DNA of 40,795 nucleotides from contig NZ_JARHZJ010000036.1 in the NCBI RefSeq assembly GCF_029258205.1, positions 1 to 40,795 of the forward strand. Direction: 5' to 3'. This DNA is from Clostridium sp. Lineage in GTDB: Bacteria; Bacillota; Clostridia; Clostridiales; Clostridiaceae. A model generated the notes under the pieces. That model ran no database searches and was not told where the DNA came from. It worked only from the letters and a program-made list of their open reading frames with translations. Positions 7,403 to 15,248 of this stretch are shown here, in pieces. A program made the translations under genes and the position numbers. Positions within the stretch are counted from its first letter, which is position 1; each line of letters starts with the position of its first letter.

Positions 7403-10000
7403 TTAAACTCTGTCTTTTTTACCTTCAAAAGCATTGATGTACATTTGCTTGATTTCACTTATTAATGGGTATCTTGGGTTAGCACCTGTACATTGGTCAT
7501 CAAATGCATCTTCACTCATTTTTTCTAATGTAGCGTAGAATGCTTCTTTTGAAACTCCACAGTCAGCTATTGTTGCAGGGATTCCAACTGTTTTCTTAAG
7601 GTTATCTATAGCTTTAATTAAGTTATTAACTTTTTCTTCTTCGTTCTTTCCACCTAATCCTAAGTAGTCAGCTATTACTGCATATCTCCATTTAGCATTT
7701 GGATATTTATATTGTGGGAATGCAGCTTGTTTTCTTGGATTGTCAACAGCATTAAATCTTATTACATGGTCTATTAATATTCCGTTAGCAACTCCATGAG
7801 CTATATGGTGTTCTGATCCTAATTTGTGTGCCATTGAGTGACATACTCCTAAGAATGCGTTAGCGAATGCCATACCAGCCATTGTTGAGGCATGAGCCAT
7901 TTTTTCTCTTGCTTTTACGTTTGTAGTGCCTTCAGCGTAAGCTTGTGGTAAGTATTTGAATATTAATCTTATAGCTTCTAAAGCTAATCCATTAGTATAC
8001 TCTGATGCTAAAACTGAAACATAAGCTTCTAAAGCATGAGTTAATGCATCTATACCTGATGCAGCAGTTAATCCTTTTGGCATGTTCATCATAAGTTCAG
8101 CATCTATGATAGCCATATCTGGAGTTAATTCGTAATCTGCTAAAGGATATTTTACTCCTGATTCTTCATCAGTTATAACTGCGAATGGTGTTACTTCTGA
8201 ACCAGTACCAGCTGATGTTGGAACTGAAATCATCATAGCTTTTTGACCCATAGTTGGGAATGGGTAAACTCTCTTTCTTATATCCATAAATCTCATTGCT
8301 AAATCTTCGAAAGCAACTTCTGGATGCTCATACATTACCCACATAATCTTAGCAGCGTCCATTGGTGAACCTCCACCAAGAGCTATGATTACATCTGGTT
8401 GATAGCTTCTCATTGCTTCAGCACCTTTCTTAGCACATGCTAAAGTTGGGTCTGGAGTAACTTCTGAGAATACTCTAAAATCTATACCTATTTCTTCTAA
8501 AACACTTGTTATTTTATCAACATATCCTAGACTAGCTAGTACGTTATCTGTTACTATAAATACTTTTTTCTTGTTTAAATCTTTTAATTCTCTAAGAGCA
8601 ACTCCTAAAGCACCATATTTGAAGTAAACTTTTTCTGGAACTCTGAACCAAAGCATATTTTCTCTCCTTTCAGCTACACTCTTAACATTTATTAAGTGTT
8701 TAGGACCAACGTTTTCTGAAACTGAGTTTCCACCCCATGATCCACATCCTAATGTTAATGATGGTGCTAGTTTGAAGTTGTATATGTCTCCTATAGCTCC
8801 TTGAGTTGATGGCATGTTTATTATTGTTCTACCAGTTTTCATAGTTGCACCAAATTTTTGAACTCTATCTTGTGATTTTATTGTATCAGTGTATAAAACT
8901 GAAGTATGTCCGAATCCACCAAGTTCAACTAGTCTTTCAGCTTTAACTAAAGCTTCTTCAAAGTTAGCTACTCTATACATTCCTAATACTGGTGATAATT
9001 TTTCGTGTGAGAATGGTTCTTCTAATTCAACTGACTCAACTTCACCAATTAAAACTTTAGTATCTTTTGGAACTTTAACTCCTGCCATATCAGCTATTTT
9101 CCATGCTGATTGACCAACTATGTTAGCATTTAAGTTACCATTTATTAAAATTGTTTTTCTTACTTTATCTATTTCTTTATCTTTTAAGAAGTAAGCTCCT
9201 CTATCAGCGAACTCTTTTCTTACTTTATCATAGACTTCATCAACAACTAATACAGTTTGCTCTGATGCACAGATAACTCCGTTATCAAAAGTTTTTGATA
9301 ATAATATTGAGTTTACAGCCATTTTTAAGTGAGCTGTCTCATCTATGATTGCTGGTGTATTACCTGCTCCAACCCCAATAGCTGGTTTTCCTGATGAATA
9401 AGCAGCTTTAACCATTCCTGGACCACCAGTAGCTAGTATGATATCAGCTTCTGCCATTAAAACTTGTGACATTTCAACTGATGGCTCATCTATCCATCCG
9501 ATTATATCTTTTGGAGCTCCAGCTTTAACAGCTGCCTCTAAAACAACTCTAGCTGCCTCTATTGTTGAGTTTTTAGCTCTTGGATGTGGTGAAAAGAATA
9601 CAGCGTTTCTAGTCTTTAATGATATTAAAGCTTTGAATATAGCTGTTGATGTTGGGTTTGTAGTAGGAACGATTGCTGCTACAACTCCTATTGGCTCAGC
9701 TATTTTAGTAATACCAAATGATTCATCTTTTTCTATAACTCCACAAGTTTTTTCATCTTTATATTTATTATATATATATTCTGCAGCAAAATGGTTTTTT
9801 ATAACTTTATCTTCAACTATACCCATTCCTGATTCTTCAACTGCCATTTTTGCTAATCTAATTCTTTCATTATTAGCTGCTACTGCTGCTTGTCTAAATA
9901 TTTCATCTACTTGCTCTTGAGAGAATTTTGAGAACTCTTTTTGAGCTGCTCTAACTTTCTCTAATCTAATCATTAATTCATCTACATTTGTTACTTTCAT
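7403..10000 (-). CDS. adhE: Bifunctional acetaldehyde/alcohol dehydrogenase
   Basis: The start is the ATG at 10000 behind GAGGTGGG, giving 865 residues, typical for AdhE. An in-frame start 22 codons further up lacks a ribosome site. AdhE reduces acetyl-CoA to acetaldehyde and then to ethanol, using two NADH, and forms spirosome filaments. The N-terminal aldehyde dehydrogenase half (about 1-440) has the catalytic Cys244 in GVICASEQ and the nucleotide loop TGGPGMVKAAY. The C-terminal iron-dependent alcohol dehydrogenase half shows GGGSPMDAAK and the metal-binding HSMAHKLGSEHHIAHG. It is monocistronic with its own terminator. A leader of more than 200 nt and Rex-like boxes upstream suggest NADH control. 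Codon choice is biased, as for a highly expressed enzyme. Confidence 0.97.
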   Translation of the reverse strand: MKVTNVDELMIRLEKVRAAQKEFSKFSQEQVDEIFRQAAVAANNERIRLAKMAVEESGMGIVEDKVIKNHFAAEYIYNKYKDEKTCGVIEKDESFGITKIAEPIGVVAAIVPTTNPTSTAIFKALISLKTRNAVFFSPHPRAKNSTIEAARVVLEAAVKAGAPKDIIGWIDEPSVEMSQVLMAEADIILATGGPGMVKAAYSSGKPAIGVGAGNTPAIIDETAHLKMAVNSILLSKTFDNGVICASEQTVLVVDEVYDKVRKEFADRGAYFLKDKEIDKVRKTILINGNLNANIVGQSAWKIADMAGVKVPKDTKVLIGEVESVELEEPFSHEKLSPVLGMYRVANFEEALVKAERLVELGGFGHTSVLYTDTIKSQDRVQKFGATMKTGRTIINMPSTQGAIGDIYNFKLAPSLTLGCGSWGGNSVSENVGPKHLINVKSVAERRENMLWFRVPEKVYFKYGALGVALRELKDLNKKKVFIVTDNVLASLGYVDKITSVLEEIGIDFRVFSEVTPDPTLACAKKGAEAMRSYQPDVIIALGGGSPMDAAKIMWVMYEHPEVAFEDLAMRFMDIRKRVYPFPTMGQKAMMISVPTSAGTGSEVTPFAVITDEESGVKYPLADYELTPDMAIIDAELMMNMPKGLTAASGIDALTHALEAYVSVLASEYTNGLALEAIRLIFKYLPQAYAEGTTNVKAREKMAHASTMAGMAFANAFLGVCHSMAHKLGSEHHIAHGVANGILIDHVIRFNAVDNPRKQAAFPQYKYPNAKWRYAVIADYLGLGGKNEEEKVNNLIKAIDNLKKTVGIPATIADCGVSKEAFYATLEKMSEDAFDDQCTGANPRYPLISEIKQMYINAFEGKKDRV

Positions 10001-10428
10001 GATACCCACCTCATTATAGATTAGTTTCTTATTTTCATAATATATGTAAAAATTAATTAAAAGCATATAGTTAAGTTTTTAACTTTTATATTATTCCATT
10101 TAAGAACTTTTTTTCATATTTTTTTTATTTTTTAAACTTTTTAGCCTCTCTGCAAAGTTTTTACCAACCTTACGAGTTTATAATATCACCTTTCAAAACT
10201 AAATTCCAGACTTTTTTTTACATTTTTTACATTATATCTGAAAAAAATCGTTATTTTTTTAACTATTTTGTTATTTTTTTATCAACCTTAAATATCTATA
10301 TTTTAGTTAAACGATTTCTGTAATATTTTGGTTCATTTCTGAATTACTTTCATATTTAAATTAAATCATCTTTTGTTCTTTTTATTTTATTAATATTATA
10401 TTGCTATTTTTTTGATTATTTTATTCAT
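10001..10428 (-). promoter_or_regulatory. adhE control region with Rex-like operators
   Basis: This 428-bp, T-rich region holds no gene. Against the Rex consensus TTGTTAANNNNTTAACAA, TTGTTATTTTTTTATCAA at 10268-10285 matches 12 of 14 fixed positions. The neighbouring 10248-10265 box matches 11. A third at 10068-10085 matches 11 and has the complete core GTTAA-N4-TTAAC. A minus-strand TATAAT at 10231-10236 would place its -35 inside the second box, a classic repressor position. The transcript would then carry a leader of about 225 nt. Chance matches are a real risk in such AT-rich DNA. Confidence 0.5.
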
Positions 10429-10947
10429 TTAAAGTCCAAAAAACATACTTACTACTAATACAGCCATTATAATAGCCGTTATATCAGCCATTAAAGCTGC
10501 CCAAAATGTATGTCTTATTTTCTTTATTCCAACAGCTCCAAAATAAACAGTTATAGTATAAAATATTGTTTCTGTTCCTCCCATTATTACAGAAGAAATT
10601 AATCCTTCTCTTGTATCTGGACCTAACGTATTTATTAATTCTGTATATACTCCTAAAGCTCCACTCCCAGATAGAGGTTTAATTAGTACTAGTGGAACAA
10701 TATCCTTTGGTAATCCTATTAAAGAAACTATTGGTTCTAAAAGATTATTTAAATAATTAAGTAAATTAGCATCTTTAAATATTCTTATGGCAATCATCAT
10801 AGCTAATATAGAAGGAAATATCTTAACACATACCATTAGTCCTTCTTTTGCACCTTCTAAAAACCATTCATAAACTTTTCTTCCTTTAACCATTCCATAA
10901 ACTACTATTAAAAGAAATATTATTGGAATTATGTTACTTGTAATCAA
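10429..10947 (-). CDS. spmB: Spore maturation protein B
   Basis: Encodes 172 residues. The start is TTG at 10947, 8 to 10 bases after AGGAGGG. It is a polytopic membrane protein with nucleoside-recognition (Gate) domain character; motifs such as EGLMVCVKIFPSILAMM and IKPLSGSGALGV are typical of SpmB. SpmB works with SpmA in the developing spore to dehydrate the core, which underlies heat resistance. The gene follows spmA by only 11 bp, so the two are cotranscribed and probably form a membrane complex. No strong terminator separates it from the adhE control region downstream. Confidence 0.92.
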   Translation of the reverse strand: MITSNIIPIIFLLIVVYGMVKGRKVYEWFLEGAKEGLMVCVKIFPSILAMMIAIRIFKDANLLNYLNNLLEPIVSLIGLPKDIVPLVLIKPLSGSGALGVYTELINTLGPDTREGLISSVIMGGTETIFYTITVYFGAVGIKKIRHTFWAALMADITAIIMAVLVVSMFFGL

Positions 10948-10958
10948 AAGTATCCCTC

Positions 10959-11537
10959 CTAAAAATATCTCTGCAATATTTTACAGCATATAATTCCTAC
11001 AAAACATGCAGTAAATGTACATATAATAGCAGGAATTATTATACTAGCAGGTTCACTAGAGCCAGCAGCTGCTCTAATTGATATAACTGTAGATGGAATT
11101 AATTGAATACAAGCTGCATTTATTACCAAAAATAATGCCATGTCATTTGATGCTCTCCCATCCTTTTCTTTATTTATATTACTTAATTCAGTCATAGCCT
11201 TAATTCCAAGCGGAGTAGCTGCATTAGATAATCCAAACATATTAGCAGTTAAGTTCATAACTATTGCTCCCATAGCCTCATCACTATGAGAACTTTCCTT
11301 AAATATTTTTTTTAATATAGGATTTAATAATTTTGCAACCTTAGATGTTAACCCACTTTTTTCTGCTATTTTCATTACTCCACACCAAAAACACATAATA
11401 CCAACTAAGGAAATTATAAATTTCACAGCACCTTCTGAAGATTCTGTTAAGCCAGTTGTAATCAACTCTCCCTGGCCTGTCATTATGCTAAAAATCAATC
11501 CTAAAGCTATAATTGCAAACCATATATAATTAATCAT
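10959..11537 (-). CDS. spmA: Spore maturation protein A
   Basis: The ATG at 11537 follows TAGGAGGAGAG and gives 192 residues. A longer in-frame start 16 codons upstream would swallow this ribosome site. It is a membrane protein of the nucleoside-recognition (Gate) family, with SpmA-typical stretches IMCFWCGVMKIAEKSGL and ANMFGLSNAATPLGIKAM. The family role, with SpmB, is core dehydration and spore heat resistance. A sigma-E-like element lies just upstream (11550-11578), consistent with mother-cell expression. The 59-codon gene on the opposite strand begins 114 bp away, giving a divergent arrangement. Confidence 0.92.
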   Translation of the reverse strand: MINYIWFAIIALGLIFSIMTGQGELITTGLTESSEGAVKFIISLVGIMCFWCGVMKIAEKSGLTSKVAKLLNPILKKIFKESSHSDEAMGAIVMNLTANMFGLSNAATPLGIKAMTELSNINKEKDGRASNDMALFLVINAACIQLIPSTVISIRAAAGSSEPASIIIPAIICTFTACFVGIICCKILQRYF

Positions 11538-11549
11538 CTCTCCTCCTAA

Positions 11550-11578
11550 ATTATAAGTAATTTCTGTATAATATATGC
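11550..11578 (-). promoter_or_regulatory. Candidate sigma-E promoter of spmAB
   Basis: On the minus strand, GCATATA (11572-11578) and CTTATAAT (11550-11557) are 14 bp apart. They match 6 of 7 and 6 of 8 positions of the sigma-E pattern KMATATT-N14-CATACAMT. The drawback is that transcription would start almost at the Shine-Dalgarno sequence, leaving a leader of only about 10 nt. Confidence 0.35.
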
Positions 11579-11651
11579 CTTGCATAGTTAGAATAGTAGT
11601 GTTACCATAAAACTATAAATAACGAATTTACTTCAAAGGAGAATTTTTCAT

Positions 11652-11831
11652 ATGAACGAAAAAAATTTAAAATTAGCTCAACAAGATATAGATGAAGTTT
11701 TAAAAACTGTGGAAGAACTTGAAGTTCAAATAGATGATTTAAGTAAAGATGATTTAAAGCAAAAATTCGTTACTCTAACAGAAAAAGTAAAAAAACTTGA
11801 AGATTTGTTAAAAGATGAAGGTATTATATAA
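11652..11831 (+). CDS. Small coiled-coil protein, 59 residues, unknown
   Basis: An ATG at 11652 follows AAAGGAGA by about 10 bases. The frame stays open for 59 codons to TAA at 11831 and is followed at once by a strong terminator. The protein is acidic and charged with a clear heptad pattern: AQQDIDEVLKTVEELEVQID, then LTEKVKKLEDLL. It has no cysteine, signal peptide or membrane segment, and is predicted to form a short helical hairpin or oligomer. It runs opposite to its neighbours, between spmA and the MATE gene. I do not recognise a family. The ribosome site, codon use and dedicated terminator make it a real gene rather than chance. Confidence 0.75.
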   Translation: MNEKNLKLAQQDIDEVLKTVEELEVQIDDLSKDDLKQKFVTLTEKVKKLEDLLKDEGII

Positions 11832-11869
11832 AAAAGCTGAGTTTAGAAACTTCTAAACTCAGCTTTTTT
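11830..11869. terminator. Bidirectional terminator
   Basis: A stem of AAAAAGCTGAGTTTAGAA with its complement and a 3-nt loop is flanked by A-run and T-run. It therefore serves both the 59-codon gene (plus) and the MATE gene, which ends at 11868 (minus). Confidence 0.88.
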
Positions 11870-13235
11870 AAATTGATTTTTCTTCCTCTATACTATCTTC
11901 TTTTTTAAACTCCTTAATTATAAAGAATCCAGTTATTATTGTAGATAAGAAATCTGAAACTGTACCAGCTAACCAAACTCCTGTTAACCCTAATCCTGCA
12001 ATCTTAGGTAATACTAATGTTAGAGGAATTAAAAGTATAACCTGTCTTAATAAACTTAAGAATGTTGCTAACTTAGCTTTACCTATTGATTGGAAATAGT
12101 TAGATCCTATTATTGATATACCTATTATAGGCATCATAAATAAATATATTCTTAATCCTGGAACTCCTATTTCTAAAAGCTTAGGGTCTGAATTAAACAT
12201 ACTTATTACTAAGGCTGGGAATGTTTGAATTAATATTCCTCCTAAAACAAGTATTATTGTAGCTGCTATCATAGCTAATTTAACTGTTTTTTTAGCTCTT
12301 TCATACTTCTTAGCTCCATAATTATATCCAATTATAGGCTGTGAACCTTGGTTTATACCAAATATAGGCATTAAAAATATCATTGCTATTGAAGAAATTG
12401 CAGCCATAGCCCCTATGGCTAAGTCTCCTCCATACATCCTCAATGCATTGTTAGCTATTACTTGAACTACACTTGCAGCCATCTGCATTGAAAACGGAGC
12501 TACACCTATAGCTAAAACTATCTTAACTAATCTCCAATCTAATTTAAGAGTTTCAAATTTTAATTTTAAGTTTGATCCTCCCAATGTATAGTAATAAAGC
12601 ATTATTGCTGTAGTAACTATTTGAGAAATTACTGTAGCTAAAGCTGCTCCTTTTATACCTAAGTTAAATACAAATATAAACACTGCATCTAATATTACAT
12701 TTATAATACATCCAAGTACCATTACTGCAGCTGACATTTTTGGATTTCCATCAGCTCTAATTGTACTGTATAAAGAAAATGACATTAAATTAAATACAGT
12801 TCCTAAAAGTATTACATTTATATATTCCTTTGCATAAAAAATTGTAGCCTCACTTGCTCCAAATAAATTTAGAATACTGTTTGCAAAGACAATTCCAATA
12901 ATAGTTAATACTAAAGATATTATAGTTATTAATACCACAGAGTTTCCTAATATTTTCTCTGCATCTTTTCTCTTATTTTGCCCAAATTTTATAGAGATGT
13001 TTGCAGTAGCCCCAATCCCTATAAGCATTCCAAACCCAAGTAATATAGACATAATTGGCATAGTTATCCCAACTCCAGTAATAGCCATTGGTCCAACGCC
13101 AGGAATATGCCCAATAAATATTCTATCAACAATATTATAAAGTGCATTTACAAGCATACCTATAATAGCTGGTACTGAATACTTGATCAAAAGCTTTAAT
13201 TCTGATTCTTCCCCTAATAATTTTTGATCTTTCAT
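11868..13235 (-). CDS. MATE-family multidrug exporter
   Basis: The ATG at 13235 follows AAGGAGGAGAGG and gives 455 residues. A TTG six codons upstream overlaps this ribosome site, so it is not the start. Twelve membrane helices fall in two MatE repeats, with typical stretches ALYNIVDRIFIGHIPGVGP at residues 31-49 and GINQGSQPIIGYNYGAKKY near 290. MATE proteins expel cationic compounds in exchange for Na+ or H+; this one is of the bacterial DinF/MepA-like type and its substrate is unknown. It shares a bidirectional terminator with the 59-codon gene. A CTGACT-18-TATAAT promoter (TATAAT at 13286-13291) precedes it. Confidence 0.9.
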   Translation of the reverse strand: MKDQKLLGEESELKLLIKYSVPAIIGMLVNALYNIVDRIFIGHIPGVGPMAITGVGITMPIMSILLGFGMLIGIGATANISIKFGQNKRKDAEKILGNSVVLITIISLVLTIIGIVFANSILNLFGASEATIFYAKEYINVILLGTVFNLMSFSLYSTIRADGNPKMSAAVMVLGCIINVILDAVFIFVFNLGIKGAALATVISQIVTTAIMLYYYTLGGSNLKLKFETLKLDWRLVKIVLAIGVAPFSMQMAASVVQVIANNALRMYGGDLAIGAMAAISSIAMIFLMPIFGINQGSQPIIGYNYGAKKYERAKKTVKLAMIAATIILVLGGILIQTFPALVISMFNSDPKLLEIGVPGLRIYLFMMPIIGISIIGSNYFQSIGKAKLATFLSLLRQVILLIPLTLVLPKIAGLGLTGVWLAGTVSDFLSTIITGFFIIKEFKKEDSIEEEKSI

Positions 13236-13544
13236 AAGCCTCTCCTCCTTCAATCTATATTTCTTAAATATATACTAACTTTTCTATTATACATTAATTT
13301 TAATTTTTTAGTCAGTGAAATTTTTAAATTAAAAAACTATACAGAAAATCAAACTTTTTCTCTATAAATTTAACTATCTATACATTAATAAATCTGATTT
13401 TTAGTATAGTCTAAAAATCTTAAACTGTTACTCTCTTATTTTCAACCTCCAACTCATACCCTAATAAAGTTTAATTTTCCCATAAAAAAAGGTAACATAA
13501 TTTAAACTTATGTTACCTAATTATTATACATTTTTATGCATTAA
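13236..13544 (-). other. Intergenic region between the MATE gene and ccpA
   Basis: It holds the MATE promoter (TATAAT at 13286-13291) and the ccpA terminator. Between about 13310 and 13485 I see no gene-sized frame with a ribosome site and no recognised RNA motif. Confidence 0.5.
13490..13518 (-). terminator. Terminator of ccpA
   Basis: A perfect 11-bp stem (AGGTAACATAA and its complement) with a 7-nt loop is followed by seven Ts on the minus strand. Confidence 0.87.
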
Positions 13545-14543
13545 TTACTTACAACTATCTCTTTCTATTAAATCATAATCTAATACAAAATGATCTTGAT
13601 CTAGAGATTTATTATTTATTATTTTAATTAACATTCTCATAGCTATTGATCCCATATCATACATAGGTTGTGATACAGTAGTTAATTTTGGATAGAATAC
13701 ATGCGCTAAATCTATATCATTAAATCCTATAACGCTAACTTCTTCAGGAACTTTTATTCCCTTATCTCTTAAAGCATTTATAGCACCCATAGCTATTTCA
13801 TCTGAAGCACAAATTATTCCGTCTATTTTTTGACCATTTTCAAACATTGCTAAAATAGCATCATATCCAGTCTTAACTTTTAAATTTTTAAAGTAAGTTA
13901 ATTCTTCTTTCATCTCTATTCTAGCATCTTTTAATGCAGCTTGGTATCCTTTGTATCTTTTGCCCCAAGCATTATTTAAATCACCTTCTACACCTATGAA
14001 AGCGATATTTTTCATACCTTTATCAATTAAATGATTAGTAGCTTCATATGTAGCTTTTTCATTATCTATAGTTACACTTGGAAATTTACCATTTTTCTCA
14101 TCATTTTCAACTAAAACTGTTTTTAAATCTAATTCATTTATTAAATTTAAAGTTTCTTCTCCTAATGATGAACTCATGTAAAGAACACCATCAACCATTT
14201 TTTCCTTAAGAACTCTTAAATATTCTTTTTCTTTTTCTAAATCTAAGTCTGAATTACATAACATTACATTATATTTATATATGTTAGCTACGTCCTCAGC
14301 ACCTCTAACTATTTCAGGATATATTTGATTTGATATATCAGGCACTAATATACCTACAGTTCTTGTTCTATGTGTTTTTAAACTTCTTGCAACTATATTA
14401 GGTCTATATCCTAATTTTTTTATAGCTTCTAAAACTTTCTTCTTAGTTTCTTCGTTTACAACATCTATGTCATTTAATACTCTTGAAACTGTTGCTATTG
14501 ATACTCCAGCTTCTCTAGCAACGTCTTTAATTGAAGCAGCCAT
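13545..14543 (-). CDS. ccpA: Catabolite control protein A (LacI family)
   Basis: Encodes 332 residues with AGGAG ahead of the ATG. Residues 1-55 are the LacI helix-turn-helix (IKDVAREAGVSIATVSRVLN) and hinge (RPNIVARSLKT). Residues 60-332 are the periplasmic-binding-type core. CcpA-specific stretches are present: VGILVPDISNQIYPEIVRG, then EDVANIYKYNVMLCNSD near residue 90, and SQPMYDMGSIAMRML near 300. This last region lines up with the HPr-Ser-P-binding part of Bacillus CcpA. With HPr-Ser-P it binds cre sites to repress or activate carbon genes; in C. perfringens it is also tied to sporulation. The neighbouring ileS gene repeats the order known in C. acetobutylicum. The promoter is at 14599-14627. 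Confidence 0.88.
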   Translation of the reverse strand: MAASIKDVAREAGVSIATVSRVLNDIDVVNEETKKKVLEAIKKLGYRPNIVARSLKTHRTRTVGILVPDISNQIYPEIVRGAEDVANIYKYNVMLCNSDLDLEKEKEYLRVLKEKMVDGVLYMSSSLGEETLNLINELDLKTVLVENDEKNGKFPSVTIDNEKATYEATNHLIDKGMKNIAFIGVEGDLNNAWGKRYKGYQAALKDARIEMKEELTYFKNLKVKTGYDAILAMFENGQKIDGIICASDEIAMGAINALRDKGIKVPEEVSVIGFNDIDLAHVFYPKLTTVSQPMYDMGSIAMRMLIKIINNKSLDQDHFVLDYDLIERDSCK

Positions 14544-14873
14544 CTAACTCAACTCCTATACTTTAACTTATTACCTATCTATTTATCAATACTTCAATAT
14601 TATAATGATAACTTTACATTTATACAAGGAATTTATGTATATTTGTTCAATTTGATCAAATTCCTATTAACTTTTTTAACCGAAAAACGTTTTCTTATTA
14701 ATAATTGTAATAAAATTCAAATATTAATTCAATGTAAAAATTATAAGATATTATAATTTTTATAAAATATTTGAATTATGTTGTATAATCAAATATATTA
14801 TTACTTGTTCATATATTAACCATACTTTTAAAAATTTATAATAACAAAAAGAGAATTCTTAGGAGGAACTTTA
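14544..14873. promoter_or_regulatory. Divergent control region of ccpA and the rhodanese gene
   Basis: The ccpA promoter is clear on the minus strand: TTGTAT (14622-14627), 17 bp, TATAAT (14599-14604). GAAAAACGTTTTCT at 14682-14695 matches the cre pattern TGWAARCGYTWWCA at 11 of 14 positions, with the central CG. It lies about 55 bp upstream of the -35, so any CcpA action would be indirect or activating. A two-level inverted repeat follows: outer arms 14715-14725 and 14766-14776, inner arms 14736-14746 and 14751-14761. No gene lies here. Confidence 0.5.
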
Positions 14874-15203
14874 ATGTATAAAGATATAGATATAACAGAA
14901 TCTATAAAATTAATAGATGAAAATAAAGATTTACTAATTTTAGATGTAAGAACTGAAGAAGAATATAAGGAAGATGGCTATATTAAAAATGCCAAATTAA
15001 TTCCTTTAGGGAGATTATTATTTTCTTTAGATGAGCTTGATGGATATGAAGATTCACCAATACTTATTTACTGTAGAAGAGGATCTAGAAGTATGCAAGC
15101 TTGTGAAATTTTAGAGGATAATGGTTTTACAGAACTTTATAATATGATGGGAGGATTTTCAAAGTTAGTTAATGAAGGACCTAAAGAACTTTGGACTAAA
15201 TAA
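14874..15203 (+). CDS. Single-domain rhodanese
   Basis: Encodes 109 residues with AGGAGG ahead of the ATG. It is one rhodanese fold: ILDVRTEEEY (about 22-31), and the active loop CRRGSRS starting at Cys67 in LIYCRRGSRSM. The six-residue loop after the cysteine fits sulfurtransferases of the GlpE/PspE type rather than phosphatases. It is cytoplasmic, with no signal peptide. It likely carries a persulfide to unknown acceptors. It is a single gene with its own terminator, divergent from ccpA and convergent with ileS. Confidence 0.88.
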   Translation: MYKDIDITESIKLIDENKDLLILDVRTEEEYKEDGYIKNAKLIPLGRLLFSLDELDGYEDSPILIYCRRGSRSMQACEILEDNGFTELYNMMGGFSKLVNEGPKELWTK

Positions 15204-15211
15204 TTTTTTAA

Positions 15212-15241
15212 AAAAAGAGAGCAATTACTTGCTCTCTTTTT
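15212..15241. terminator. Bidirectional terminator between the rhodanese gene and ileS
   Basis: A 13-bp stem (AAAAAGAGAGCAA and its complement) with a 4-nt loop has A/T runs on both sides. It lies between two converging genes, 8 bp from each stop codon. Confidence 0.87.
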
Positions 15242-15248
15242 ATTCTAA

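Noticed and set aside
9438-9920. 160-codon plus-strand frame inside adhE
   Set aside because: It is antisense to strongly conserved adhE coding sequence, has no ribosome site, and reads as a low-complexity Ser/Ala/Ile protein.
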